Program-made: the position numbers and the translations under genes
Notes under the pieces: model-generated
What the model saw: only the letters and a program-made list of their open reading frames with translations
What the model was told of the DNA's origin: nothing
Database searches by the model: none
DNA from: Calonectria ilicicola
Lineage: Eukaryota > Ascomycota > Sordariomycetes > Hypocreales > Nectriaceae
Direction: 5' to 3'
Assembly (NCBI GenBank): GCA_020809705.1
Contig: CP085827.1
Span: forward strand, 2,294,001 to 2,358,000
DNA length: 64,000 nt
Part shown: positions 44,160 through 54,848 of the stretch, one piece after another
Layout of the letters: each line of letters starts with the position of its first letter
Position numbering within the stretch: position 1 is the first letter of the stretch

Positions 44160-45720
44160 TTATTCCTCCTCAGTCGGCTTTCTTCCCCAGATAAAGTACG
44201 CTGGGAGATACAAGTGGATACCAGGGTTCTTCAGATCATTTTTAACCTTGGCCATGAAAACCTGAATTTCGTCATCCTTCCAACCTAGGATTCGTGAAAA
44301 GATTCCGGGTGTGTAGGATGTGATAACCTGCGCCTCCTGGACTGCTTGGAAGCGTCCGATTTCCTTAAGCTTTGGGTCCCTTGGCCACTCACCAATCGGG
44401 ACCTGTTTGCAGTGTCAGCATTGCACGCGATGATGGGGAGATCGAGACAAACCTTGCAAATCTCCTGCTGAACATCGACAAACCCTACTTCCTGCATCTT
44501 CTTTTTCCAGGTAATTGCAATATCAAGGGGCTTGCCAAACTTTGCGGCGCCTTCGCAAATTGTCTTCATCCAACTAGAGGCGTTTTCAGCCTTGGCGAGC
44601 GTGCCATCATCCGACTTTAAACTGGGATAAATGGCCTGCATCTCAAGGTATCCGCCAGGGGCCAGGTGCTTAAAGGCTTGCTGGAAGAATTTCTCATCGT
44701 TTGCAATGCAGCCCTCCAACTCTCGAGCATGAATGAAATCAAAGGGCTTGCGATACAACCACTCCGACTCAAAATCATCGACCTCAAACACGCAGTTGGG
44801 AGGAGTCCTGAATGATGGGTGTAAGTAGCGCCTATGATTGGCAAGGGATGCAATCTTACCACTTGGGCTGGATGGGGCTCAAGTCAGTACCCAGAATTTC
44901 GGCTGAGGGATGATCACTACGCGACGTTAGAGCTGGAGAAAACCTGAGCCGTTGGAACGAGATCTTACTCGGCAAAATCCATTGCCCAGATTCCAGTGCC
45001 TTTTTGTCGAATACATCAGCCATAGGAATTGATGAGGCGCATGTCTCTATCTTACCGGTACCAAGGTCCAAGACGCGCTGGGGCGTTGGGCCGATGGGGG
45101 CAAGGTGGAGCTTTCCACCGAGCATCAAGCGGTAAATGTGGTGCCCCAGATCCATACGATCTTGTTCCTCATCGTCATTTGGCTAAGATGATCGATGTTA
45201 GCGTCCTTTTTCCCAAGTGGGTATTTTAGAATTGGTCCATACCACTAAATAGGCGCCTTCGCGAAAAGCATGGTAGCGGCGACCATTCTAGAATGCGGTT
45301 AGAATTTTGTGGTGAAGCATTTCCACGACACCCACTTCATATCTTTGCGATTGTTAGAAGAGCCTCAAAATTATACGTGACCTTTTATAACTTACTTATA
45401 ATTCAAAATACTTGAGTTTAGAGAGGTCATATAACTAGCCGATCCCTCACTGCGAAATTACCATTAATTGGGAGAGCTTCAACTCATGATGGCGAATTGA
45501 CTCACGAAAGGTTGAAGCCAGAGTCGTTGCTCACGGACGCAATATCCTACCAATCCCACGTCAGCCTTTACGTCATATCGTGCGACGATTGATCACTCAC
45601 ATCTGCTTGCAATGGATTCTCTGCCAAAACCTCGTGCAGCTCGGTCGCAGGAGTCGGCTGCTCAGTTACGACCTGGGTGCTGGCCGGCGGGGGCGTCGAT
45701 GGTCTCTCTTGTTCAGCCAT
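44160..45720 (-). CDS. LaeA-like S-adenosylmethionine-dependent methyltransferase, ten exons
   Basis: Rebuilt on the minus strand as exons 45720-45601, 45546-45506, 45449-45396, 45342-45336 (7 nt), 45287-45243, 45182-45056, 44999-44969, 44916-44860, 44807-44453, 44402-44160; 359 aa, every joint in frame. Landmarks of the LaeA/UMTA family appear in order: Pro/Ala-rich N-terminus, SSILNYKYENGRRYHAF (needs the 7-nt exon), DRMDLGHHIYRLMLGGKL, the SAM motif VLDLGTGTGIWAMDFAD, GTDLSPIQPKW, PPNCVFEVDDFES, then HARELEG and LAPGGYLEMQ. LaeA relatives regulate or decorate secondary metabolism; a small-molecule or regulatory role cannot be separated here. Confidence 0.88.
45336..45342 (-). other. 7-nt microexon of LaeA-like gene
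   Basis: ATATGAA flanked by an AG acceptor (branch CTAAC) and a GTGGGT donor. It encodes the end of a Lys codon plus Tyr-Glu and restores the frame into NGRRYH. Without it no in-frame path joins the flanking exons. Confidence 0.75.
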
Positions 45721-48053
45721 TGTTTGCAGATCTCGCATAAAGCAATGCTAGTGAGAAGCGGGAGGATGGAAGAAGAACAGACACCAAATTCTCTTATTCT
45801 GTTTTCTCCACCCCCCACTCTGTCAAACATGCTGTCATCAGGCCATGGTCCTTCCTATAGCGGGCCGCGTGTCTAGATTCTGGGGAGGGAGCAGGGGATC
45901 GCGGTTCTTCACCCACGCCCGAAACCGCCTGGGATAAAAAGCCGCACGCCAATTGGGACGAATGCCGCGAGAGCAACCTGTAACATGAGATGCATCCGGC
46001 TCACTCACATGATTTGGGAGCCTTCTTCACCTAGGTTGGCGAATCGGAAAATACGGCAGACTTCCCAAACATACCATCCTTCCCGAAAGCTCCACGGTGA
46101 CTGACCAGTGAGATGTGGCCCATGGGTAGATGGAATCCGGTCTTTTGCAGTGCCGCTAACTAGCAGCGGGGGAACGACAAACTGCAGTTAGCCTAAGTTA
46201 CCTGTGTCCTTTCGGGGGGCTACCGGCGACAGGGAGCAGACTGGGCTCAATCGGAATTGGGTACGAACACAGCAGCTCAGTGCGTTGTTGAGCTAGGGAG
46301 CCAAGATAACTACATAATTTGGGAATAAACCGAACGCTTGGGATGGCCAATCGCATTACACCTGGCAACTTAATAAGCTAGAATAGCATGAACCATGCCA
46401 AACCTTTTTGCTGCAAGCTTTCCACGGGTTGCAGCCCCGCCCGCTAATCCGGTTGTGATGAGTAGAAATGGAGACAACAGCCGCACAGCTGTGAATGCAT
46501 AAAGTCGATAACAACGTTCTCAGAAATAAAAAAATTATATAGGTGAAAAAAAAAAATAAGAGGCGTTAATACAGGAGAGCTAAGTAAATCTATACGGGTT
46601 GGACGCTGTTTTCGTAATCAGAACCGGTTCATGACTGTGGATACTTGATCACAGACATTATTATTTTCATAGGCAGCATATTAACAAAATTTTGTTGTAA
46701 AAGTCAGCGGCTAAACAGGCGGTTAGAATAGGGATTTCTAACAATTTGAACGATTTATCAACTAAGATTATTATACAGACCTCAAGGTCATTTAATCATC
46801 TTCTAGTATCTCTAAATTCTTGATATCGCGGAGACTAGACTTTGCTATAGGGTATCACCAACCAACGCCCATCTAGAGCAACAACATCCTTCCTAGCTAT
46901 AGCTCTCTAACTATTTACTAATACTAATTGATGCACTATTATGGGCTAGTGAATTAGAGTTCAAGGTACTCTCATAGATATATAATGTTATTGTAGAAGA
47001 ATTTGTTGCATCATGGGTGGCGCTATTGTTGGGATTACACAATGAAATCATCGCCGAGTCACCCACGGTGCAAATAAAACCAGCTGGTTGGCTGCACCCG
47101 CCGCTTAGAAGCTTTTGACAGCGCCAATAGAGAGCGAAACTATAAGTCCTGACTAATATTGTGGCAGGTGGGCGGCTGCTGATGAACCACGAGCGAGCCA
47201 AGACTTCTTGCCATCTCCATCAAGATTTTGCTCGACACATTTCCGATCCATGGTAACAAAAATGCGGATGCGAGATTTGGATCCACCTTCGTCTTTTGTG
47301 GGTTTCGCGGTCATTACAAAGTCCCCCCACCTCATCATCTTTTCCGTGGTATGACGCAGCTCAAAAAAGCATCGTCTCGACCTTGATCTCTGGCCATCAC
47401 AAACACAAACATAAACAGGGACGCGATTCACATGCTCACCTGAACGGCCCTTTTCACCGAGTGCCTCACCGCGCACCCCTCCCTACCAGCAAGAAGATGG
47501 CTGCTCCTCTCCTCGGCCTTCGCCCTCCGAGGCCCGTCCCCGCATGGCCAAAGCCGGGAAGACATCGGGTGGTCCCGGGCTGGAGCCCTCTAAGTCAGCA
47601 GCAGCGGCGTCTCTAGTGGCTGCAGCGCTGGGCTTCAGTGGGCAATGCCCTCCAGCAGCGCCCTCAAGCAACCAGTCGCAAGCAAACTCTAACGGGCCCA
47701 CCCGCAGGAAAAGCCCACTGTCCCAACGGCCCCTCACTGCGTTGCCCCTAAGCCAGCCGATGCCCTCGGCTGTTCCTTCCGTTGGCCAGACTTTGTAGCG
47801 CCCACACCAGCAGAGGGCCAGGGACCAAGGTAAAGCCCGGTCTGTCGGTGGGTGGCAGGTACGGGTACGGCACTATTCCGTCCGGATACCTTGATGTGTA
47901 ATAGTAATGGCATTAGCCGACGCCATTCTTCAACACCACGCTCGGCATCACGACATTTTTCCCTCCTGACGACTGCATCCTGCCCCGAATCACCCGCCCA
48001 TACTCGTGTACTCGCGCACTCGCCTTGCTGGCGGCTGCGCATCCGCCCGACAA
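45721..48053. other. 2.3-kb divergent intergenic region with AT-rich tract
   Basis: Between the methyltransferase (-) and Zn2Cys6 gene (+). About 46500-47000 is AT-rich with poly-A and TA-rich runs, perhaps a decayed repeat. From 47200 the sequence turns GC-rich and is probably the promoter and a long leader of the regulator, where short frames could be upstream ORFs. Confidence 0.5.
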
Positions 48054-50595
48054 ATGACAAACGGAAAAGTCACCAAGCGCCCCCCCAAAGAGAACCGCAT
48101 CTCGAGAGCCTCTCCCGGCGGAACCCTCTGCAAAACATGCACACCATGCCGCCAAAAGAAAGTCCGGTGCGACGGTGCACGCCCCCAGTGCATTGAGTGC
48201 ACCAACAACAGCTTGCCGTGTATCTACCCCCATGATGCTAGACGAGAACCTCGACCCTCCCGCGCCCGCGTCCAGAGCCTCGAGGCCACTGTCTCGGCCA
48301 TGCTCGATCACATGAAGGCCTCCGGAATACTCTCCCCCGAGATGCAGGAACACTGGACTGCTGAGCTTATGGACGCCGGCGGCCCCTCGCGCGCACCCCA
48401 AGATTATACCTCGCACGGCCTGAGCCGCCTGGCCTCGACCGCCGCCATCGCAAGTCCGCTCCCGACTCCAACTGCATCCACCGGAAACCATGACATGGGC
48501 GCCAACTTCCTCTCCTCGCCCCCCCGAAGCAGCGTTGGCCCGACCGATCCAGACACCAAACCAGCTGTTGGAAGTTTTGGCAACATACTCTCTGCTTCAA
48601 ACCAGTCTGCCGACCAGGGCGTTTCGGAATCAAGCGCTGTGTCGAAACCACCCCCACGCCCAATCAGTAACGATGGAAATGGCGATGGCGTCTCTGGCCT
48701 GTCGCCCAGTGAGGCCCGTGTTGCTGGTGTGTTCCATGAGAATGGCTACGTCTCTGCTGTTCACGGCCTGGCCAGTATCATGAACCCCACATCCCGGGCT
48801 CAGCACCGAGAGAACATTAGCACCATGACCCGGAAAGGTGATGATGCCATTGCTGCTTCCAAGGCCCGACTCATAAGCAACGCCGCCCTACAACGTCAGA
48901 GGGAAGCGCGCATGTTTAGACAGCCTCAGAACATGATGGACCTCGACGGCTGTGACCCTGAGCTAGCCAAGCATCTGCTGGACCTGCACTTCAACCGCCA
49001 GCATTATGCCTATCTCATCTCTTACCGACCCGCATTCATGGACAGTCTCGCGAGTGGTGGTGGTCCATTTGTGAATAAGCTCCTGCTGAACGCCATATTT
49101 TACTCAACATCCCTCTATAGCGATCGACTCTGTCTGCGAGCTGATCCTGAGGATCCGGGGTCTGTTGGCCGCAGGTTTTATGACCGTTTCCGTGAGCTCT
49201 TGATTGATGAACTTGACAAGCCCAGCATTCCATCGGCCCTCGCGCTTCTGCTGACTAGCGTGTCGCTTGTCTCTCAGGGACGTCCGAGTGCGGGCTGGAG
49301 TTTATCGGGCACCGCTCATCGCATGATCATCGACTTGGGCTGTCACCTCATGCTTGGCCCCGACTACCAGAGTGCAGGCGGTGTCAATAATGAACGTATG
49401 CTTCGGCGGGATTTGGAACAAGAAATGCGCAAGCGTCTCTACTGGGCCGCTTTCACAACTGATGCCACCCAGGCCCTGTATCTCGGCCGACCCTGCATGT
49501 TTGCCTCGGCGCAAGCCAGGGTGCCTCTGCAGCTTTTGGATACATTCGAGGAGCTTGAAGAATGGGAGCCGTACACCGACCCCAAATCTCCTGCTGAAGC
49601 GCCACCGCCTTATGGCCCTCAACCTGCCCATGCAGTGTCCACGTTCAGTAGCTTGGTGAGGCTGCTTCAAATCTCGACGAGAATTAATGATTTGTATGGC
49701 ATTCAGTGCGTGAAACATTCCCCAGAATACCTTCTAGGGAAGAGAGCTTCAATCGAAAAAGAGCTTGAAAAATGGCAGACCAGCCTGCCCAGCCATCTGC
49801 GATTTGACCCCGACGATACTCTCACGATCACACCCCCACCCCACCAAATCACCCCACAGTGAGCCATCCCCCTGTCCACCTTGCTTCACTGTATAGGCAG
49901 ATACTAACCACGTTGGCAGCACCACGTTTCATGCCATGACCATCCTTCTCCACCGCGCCTTTTTAGAAGAGGGTCACCTCAGGAGACACTCGGACGAGGC
50001 TGCTAAGCGTAAAGGGGAGGAAGCCTGCGTTCAAAGCGCCTTGATGATCCAGAAACTCGTGCGACGATACCGAGAGTCATTCACCCTGCGCCGGGCCCCA
50101 TTCCTGCTTTCATATGCTGTCTACTCGGCTGTCATTGCAATTCTTCGCCAGGAGCGTCGTGAGAGAGGCCAGTTCATCGAGCCCATCTCTTTCTTCTGGA
50201 CGTGTCTCAGCGAGCTTCAGTTGGGGTGCAACTTCGGTCTAAAGAAGCCCCTAAGTGTTCTTCAAGACATGGTCCGTGAATTCCAGGTCAGTATCAAAGA
50301 GGGCAGCGCGGCTGGTCCGGAGCGGCCTCAGCCGGCTGGCCTAGACGAGAGTTTCTTCTTTCCTCTTGCAATGACGCCCTCAGCTGTAGGCCCGACACTC
50401 ACACAGCCTGCCACTCACCCTCCCCCAAGTTACATGCCCACTGTCACCTCGGACTATATCGGAGGAATTCTTGACCATGTTGACCCTGCCTGGGGAACTT
50501 CGCCAGGCCTTCTCGACTTTTTGAATGACCAGGAGAAGGATATTTCGCAGGATGCACTATACGGACTATTTGCCCCATCACAGCCGTTTCCATGA
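48054..50595 (+). CDS. Zn2Cys6 transcription factor
   Basis: Two exons, 48054-49858 and 49920-50595 (intron 49859-49919 with a TACTAAC branch), 826 aa. The zinc cluster is C-x2-C-x6-C-x6-C-x2-C-x6-C (CTPCRQKKVRC through NNSLPC, about residues 41-68), preceded by an extra Cys (LCKTC). A coiled linker (RVQSLEATVSAML) follows, then a long Ser/Pro region and the fungal_trans regulatory domain (about 300-560: LLDLHFNRQHYAYLISYRPAF, RRDLEQEMRKRLYWAAF, LYLGRPCMF). A nuclear DNA-binding regulator; target genes are not inferable. The start at 48054 gives a typical basic lead-in to the cluster. Confidence 0.92.
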
Positions 50596-52745
50596 ATCCA
50601 TGGCTCTAATGTGATCGAGCCATTTCCTTCATGTCATAAAATAAACTCTGGAGATGACCTCGAGATGTGAAATCAAGCCGTTAACATCTTCATATGATAT
50701 ATGGTCTATGGCCAAGGCTCGTTTGTCAGTGCCAATCAGCTGAAGCCGACAAAATAGTCCCCGAGTCATGTTCAACTAGAAAGTGCATTCACCAGAGGTC
50801 GGCCGACAGGTCTCGAAGACAGACAAAATCGTGGCCGCTAGTTTGGCCGAGAGTCGGTGTTCAGCACCTGTGCCAAAGTGGTATTCCGAAATGTTGCGGA
50901 GGAACCTGCATCGTGTTCCCAGAGCCCAAGAGCCTGGTTCCCACTGCATGGAACGGACGAGAAAGTCAAATTGGAACGAGGTTATCGCAACGTGCGGGTG
51001 ATTTTGTCTTTACCCGGCTGTCTGCTCGGTGAATTTCGAGCGGGAAAGTGTTCAAATGAAGCCATCGTGGCCAGGGTAGTCTCAGCGGAGACAGCCGTGG
51101 GCCCATGACTTTTCAGGTTCTTTTTGGCGAGCCCACTGGATCCAACCCGGCATTTTTTTTCTCGGAACCTTGCCGCGGCGAATTCAGTCTGTCGGGTTGC
51201 AACGTGGGGTGAAACAAAAAGGGAAGGGAGTTTGGTTCATGTGGCTGATGAGATGTGAGTTCGGCGCTCAGACGCTGGCTCACTTGAGCAGCGTGTCTCA
51301 CAGCTTGTCCTCGTGTTTGTGCCTGGGTCCCAAGCCACCCGCATCTCGCATGGGTTATGGTAGAATCCGTTTCGCGGGTGTTCGACTCCAGATTGATCAT
51401 CGTTTATGCACCTGGCCACCCACATGGCCTGCATAGGGAGATCACGTCTGTAGTACCATCCCCACCTCATCTCAGTAGGGACATGACAGATAGTAATTCA
51501 TGCCAATGGCACCAAAACCATTGCGGCGATTGGTCGGCTTGGTCCCCGAGATAACTTCGCGTATAACCGATGTGTTTACAAGGTCTCGCTGGCGTGCTCA
51601 AGCTAGGAAAATTTATGTTCGCCTGAGGCGGAAAGTGTCAAATGCTTCCGTAGCTCAGCAAATTGCTTCTTCTAGTGGCGCGCGATGGATGGGGCAATCT
51701 GTCACCCACATCGCCCGATTTGAGCCCACCCGCAAGGAGAAACAGATTTGATGGAGACGGGTCATGATGGGCCTCCAGGAAGCGGCACATTTGTGAGCTA
51801 TCAAAAAAACGCCATTTTGAATCCACCATATGGAGAACAGGTGAATCAGTAATTGAGATAGGAAAGTTGGGACTGGCCATTTCCCAAGTTGAGATCGCCG
51901 ATGGACGGAGTACATGTCCCGGTGAGCCAAGGCGCTGACCGCTTACGACAGCTGAGAGTCTTGCTGATACCATATGCAATGTACGACTGGAATGCAGCCA
52001 AGAATATTGGAAATGTTTAAAAAAAGAAATTGCGCACAATGCATTATTGCTGTGCTGGAGCAAAAGGGCCGGATGGGAGGGAGCTGATGGTGTGTTACTG
52101 GAACACCAGTCAAGTATACTGGGTAAGGAAAACCTTACCCTGGACCGCAGCAAGCATAATACCGAAATGGTGTGACTATGAGAACAAAGCGATTCCTATC
52201 CTTACTAAAGCGGTGAAAAGAAAGATATTACAAGGTTCTTTAGTTTCGGTGAATTTAAATTTGACATGTCGTTAAACGTTAGAATTGCATCTGTGTATTT
52301 TTGTTGCTGGCGTCAATTAACCTTGTAAAAGTGTAAATCTCGATCTGACAATGCTGCAAGTTAAGAGACAAACATGACGAGAGCAGAGAACTAGAAACAA
52401 TCTCCCTTCAAGTACCTCTACTTGCATACGCCTAAAACTTTCTCGAAATAGAATACGAACAATTTTTTAAAAGTTGCTGCCTTGCCAAGAATGTTATCGC
52501 AAGATGAGCGTTATCGCAAGATGGGCGGAGATGACTCATCCCCGGTCCAGCGAATTGCCTCTTTGGGCAGGGCCGTAACTGAACAAAGGCATTCACTACT
52601 GAGACTCATAACAACGCGTAACAAGTATCCCCAAGTTTTCTAACACCGAACTAGAGTAAACGATTGCTTGCAAGTAGTTGTTTGCCAAGCATCTGCCCCC
52701 TTGAACTTTATCCTCTATAATACCGAAGCTAGCGGATCGACCACA
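50596..52745. other. Intergenic, 2.15 kb
   Basis: No supported gene. A 17-nt direct duplication lies at 52493-52526. The final ~100 bases lead into the Nudix gene. Confidence 0.5.
52493..52526 (+). repeat. 17-nt tandem duplication
   Basis: Two adjacent 17-base units (GTTATCGCAAGATG-purine-GC) differing at one base. Confidence 0.8.
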
Positions 52746-53437
52746 ATGGCTTCAGAAAAGCCTCATCCCCGGGTCGGAGTTGCCGCCATCATCTACGGGC
52801 CCGACGGCAAGTTGATCACTGGCAAGCGAGCTGGCAGCCATGGCGCAGGTGAACAAACCCGATCGCACTCTCCCTTTACCCCTACGTGGCTAGTGAGAAC
52901 CTCGCAATGTCTGACCTAGTGAAAAAGGGACCTGGCAGTTGCCTGGCGGCCACCTCGAGTACGGCGAAGAGGTTGAGATCTGTGCTGAGCGGGAGGCCCT
53001 CGAAGAAACTGGGCTGGAAGTGCGCGGCATCAAGATTGTCGCTGTGACAAACACTGTCTTTGAAGACGCTCAGAAACACTACATTACTCTGTTTGTACTC
53101 TGCGAGATGAAGGACCAGCGGGCCCAACCACAGGTACGTCCAAGACAAGAACCCGAGTGGCTGAGTGAGTGAGTGAGAGGCGGGCGGGCGGGCGGCGAGA
53201 AGGGGAGAGATTCATGCGCACATGCACTTCACTCAATTGGACCTCAGCTAAGGCGTCTCACAGGTTTTGGAACCGGAAAAGTGCGAGGGTTGGTATTGGA
53301 AGTCCTGGGACGACTTGAAGCAGCTCGTCCCCTTGCCGCAGGGCGGGAGTGGTGGCGCAGAGCAGGGAGAGCAACTCTTCCTGCCCTTGGTGCGCCTCCT
53401 TGAGCACAGGACTAATTATGACGATCTGAGACTGTAA
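52746..53437 (+). CDS. Nudix hydrolase (NUDT15/MutT-like)
   Basis: Three exons, 52746-52848, 52928-53133, 53264-53437 (introns 79 and 130 nt), 160 aa. The Nudix box G-x5-E-x7-R-E-A-L-E-E-T-G-L spans residues 42-64 and is complete, including the metal-binding glutamates. TWQLPGGHLEYGE before it and a C-terminal EKCEGWYWKSWDDL are the NUDT15-like form. The family hydrolyses nucleoside diphosphates linked to another group, often (d)NTP pool cleaning; the substrate is not fixed by sequence. Cytosolic. The second intron carries a GGCG microsatellite. Confidence 0.92.
53155..53200 (+). repeat. GAGT and GGCG microsatellites in Nudix intron 2
   Basis: A short (TGAG)n run followed by (GGCG)n lies inside the 130-nt intron. 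Confidence 0.7.
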
Positions 53438-54848
53438 CATGGAGCGTGTATTAGGCGAGAAAAGAGGCGGGGGACTTTTTTTTTTCTCCTCCTTCTCGTC
53501 ATTCAGCTGGGTGTGTTATGTTGCTCACGCGCCGGGCTCACATGCAACAAACGGCCAGGCAGTCGAGTAAAAAACCAAGTCAAAGTGGCGTTCCAGATGC
53601 ATCCGGAATATTGAGAAATCATGCCCTCTCCAAGACTTGTCAATCTAAGAACGCATGAGCGGTGTGTGTTGAGAGGACAGGCGATGCAATTGAGGATGCG
53701 CCAGAGTAATTACTATACGACGTTTTGATGATCTGACTGCCAACTGTAGTTCATGAAGGCAGAGACAAACCCCGAAAAAGAAAGTACACCGAAAAACGCG
53801 CGGCTCACTCAACACGGGATAACTAGCTAAGCATATGCAAGAGATTTTTTTTTGGGGCCACTTGCCATGCTTTTTACGCTTTACCAGATTGCAAGGTCTC
53901 ATGGCCGGCAGCGATGCCGAGAAGCGCCATGTCTTTACTGTTTGCTCCGTAGTCGCTCCATTTCTGTTTTCTTTTTTCGCCAACACAATGCAATTCTATC
54001 TCAACCTAATCAAGATCACGAGCCCATGGTGTTCAGTTTGCAGAGGCCCTTGTCTACGCCTGCGAGTAATATTCGGTCCTGTCGGAGGAGAATGGACGAG
54101 AATTTCTTTTTTGGGCAAAGCTGAAGTAAACTCCGCTCCACAGTCGGCCGCAGGGCAGCGAGAGAGAGAGTCGCAGGGAGGGGGCGTGGTGGTTGGCGTG
54201 GTGGGTGTCTCCCTTGCGTAAGGCACGAGGTAGACCGGTGAGGAGCTTGTCTCCAGCTCGGAAAAGACTAAACGGCTGTCAAAGATGCATCGCGGGGCGT
54301 TGGAACGACTGCTAACTGGCTGCAAGCACGCGAGCGGAGCCTCGGATGGGGATAGGCTGCTGCAAGCCTAGATGGTCCTAATTTGGGAGTCTTTTACTTG
54401 TTGAGACAAGCGTGCCAAAGTCTCAGGGCTGTCTCGGTGACAAGGCCCGTCCGGCTCGCCTAGGCGGCTCAGTATGAACCTCGAGGTTCAACGATCGACA
54501 TGTCACTTTCTGCTTGCGTGAGACCCGAGCAGAGACTCAATTTCGCAACTCGAAGGAGAACCTGAGCCACGCCTTGGAGGCCCATCGCTGCCCGAGACTG
54601 AGCAGGGAAGAGGGCCCCTGAGATGGTCTCTGGCTTGATCAGAATGGAACAGACAGAGATAGAGAGGCGTTTACTGTGACCCACGGGTTGAGGTCTTTGA
54701 GATATAAAATGGTATCGAGGATCCTCCCCAAGGAAACTTTTTTGATCATCAGCTTCACTCATCATTCAACAATCTCTTCTATACATTTCTTCTTTTCTTG
54801 TTTATTCACACATTCTTTCAACAAAACAACCCCCGCACATAATCCATA
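53438..54848. other. Intergenic; promoter and leader of Asn/Gly protein
   Basis: 1.4 kb. A TATA box lies at 54703; from about 54730 to the ATG the sequence is pyrimidine-rich with CAA blocks, typical of a highly transcribed fungal gene leader. No other gene supported. Confidence 0.55.
54703..54709 (+). promoter_or_regulatory. TATA box of Asn/Gly-rich protein gene
   Basis: TATAAAA 146 bases before the ATG, followed about 30-80 bases later by a CT-rich and CATCATTCAACA-like leader. Consistent with a strong core promoter. Confidence 0.55.

Noticed and set aside
47153..47798. Several 80-108-aa frames in GC-rich DNA before the Zn2Cys6 gene
   Set aside because: Low-complexity composition on both strands; probably promoter or leader, at most upstream ORFs.
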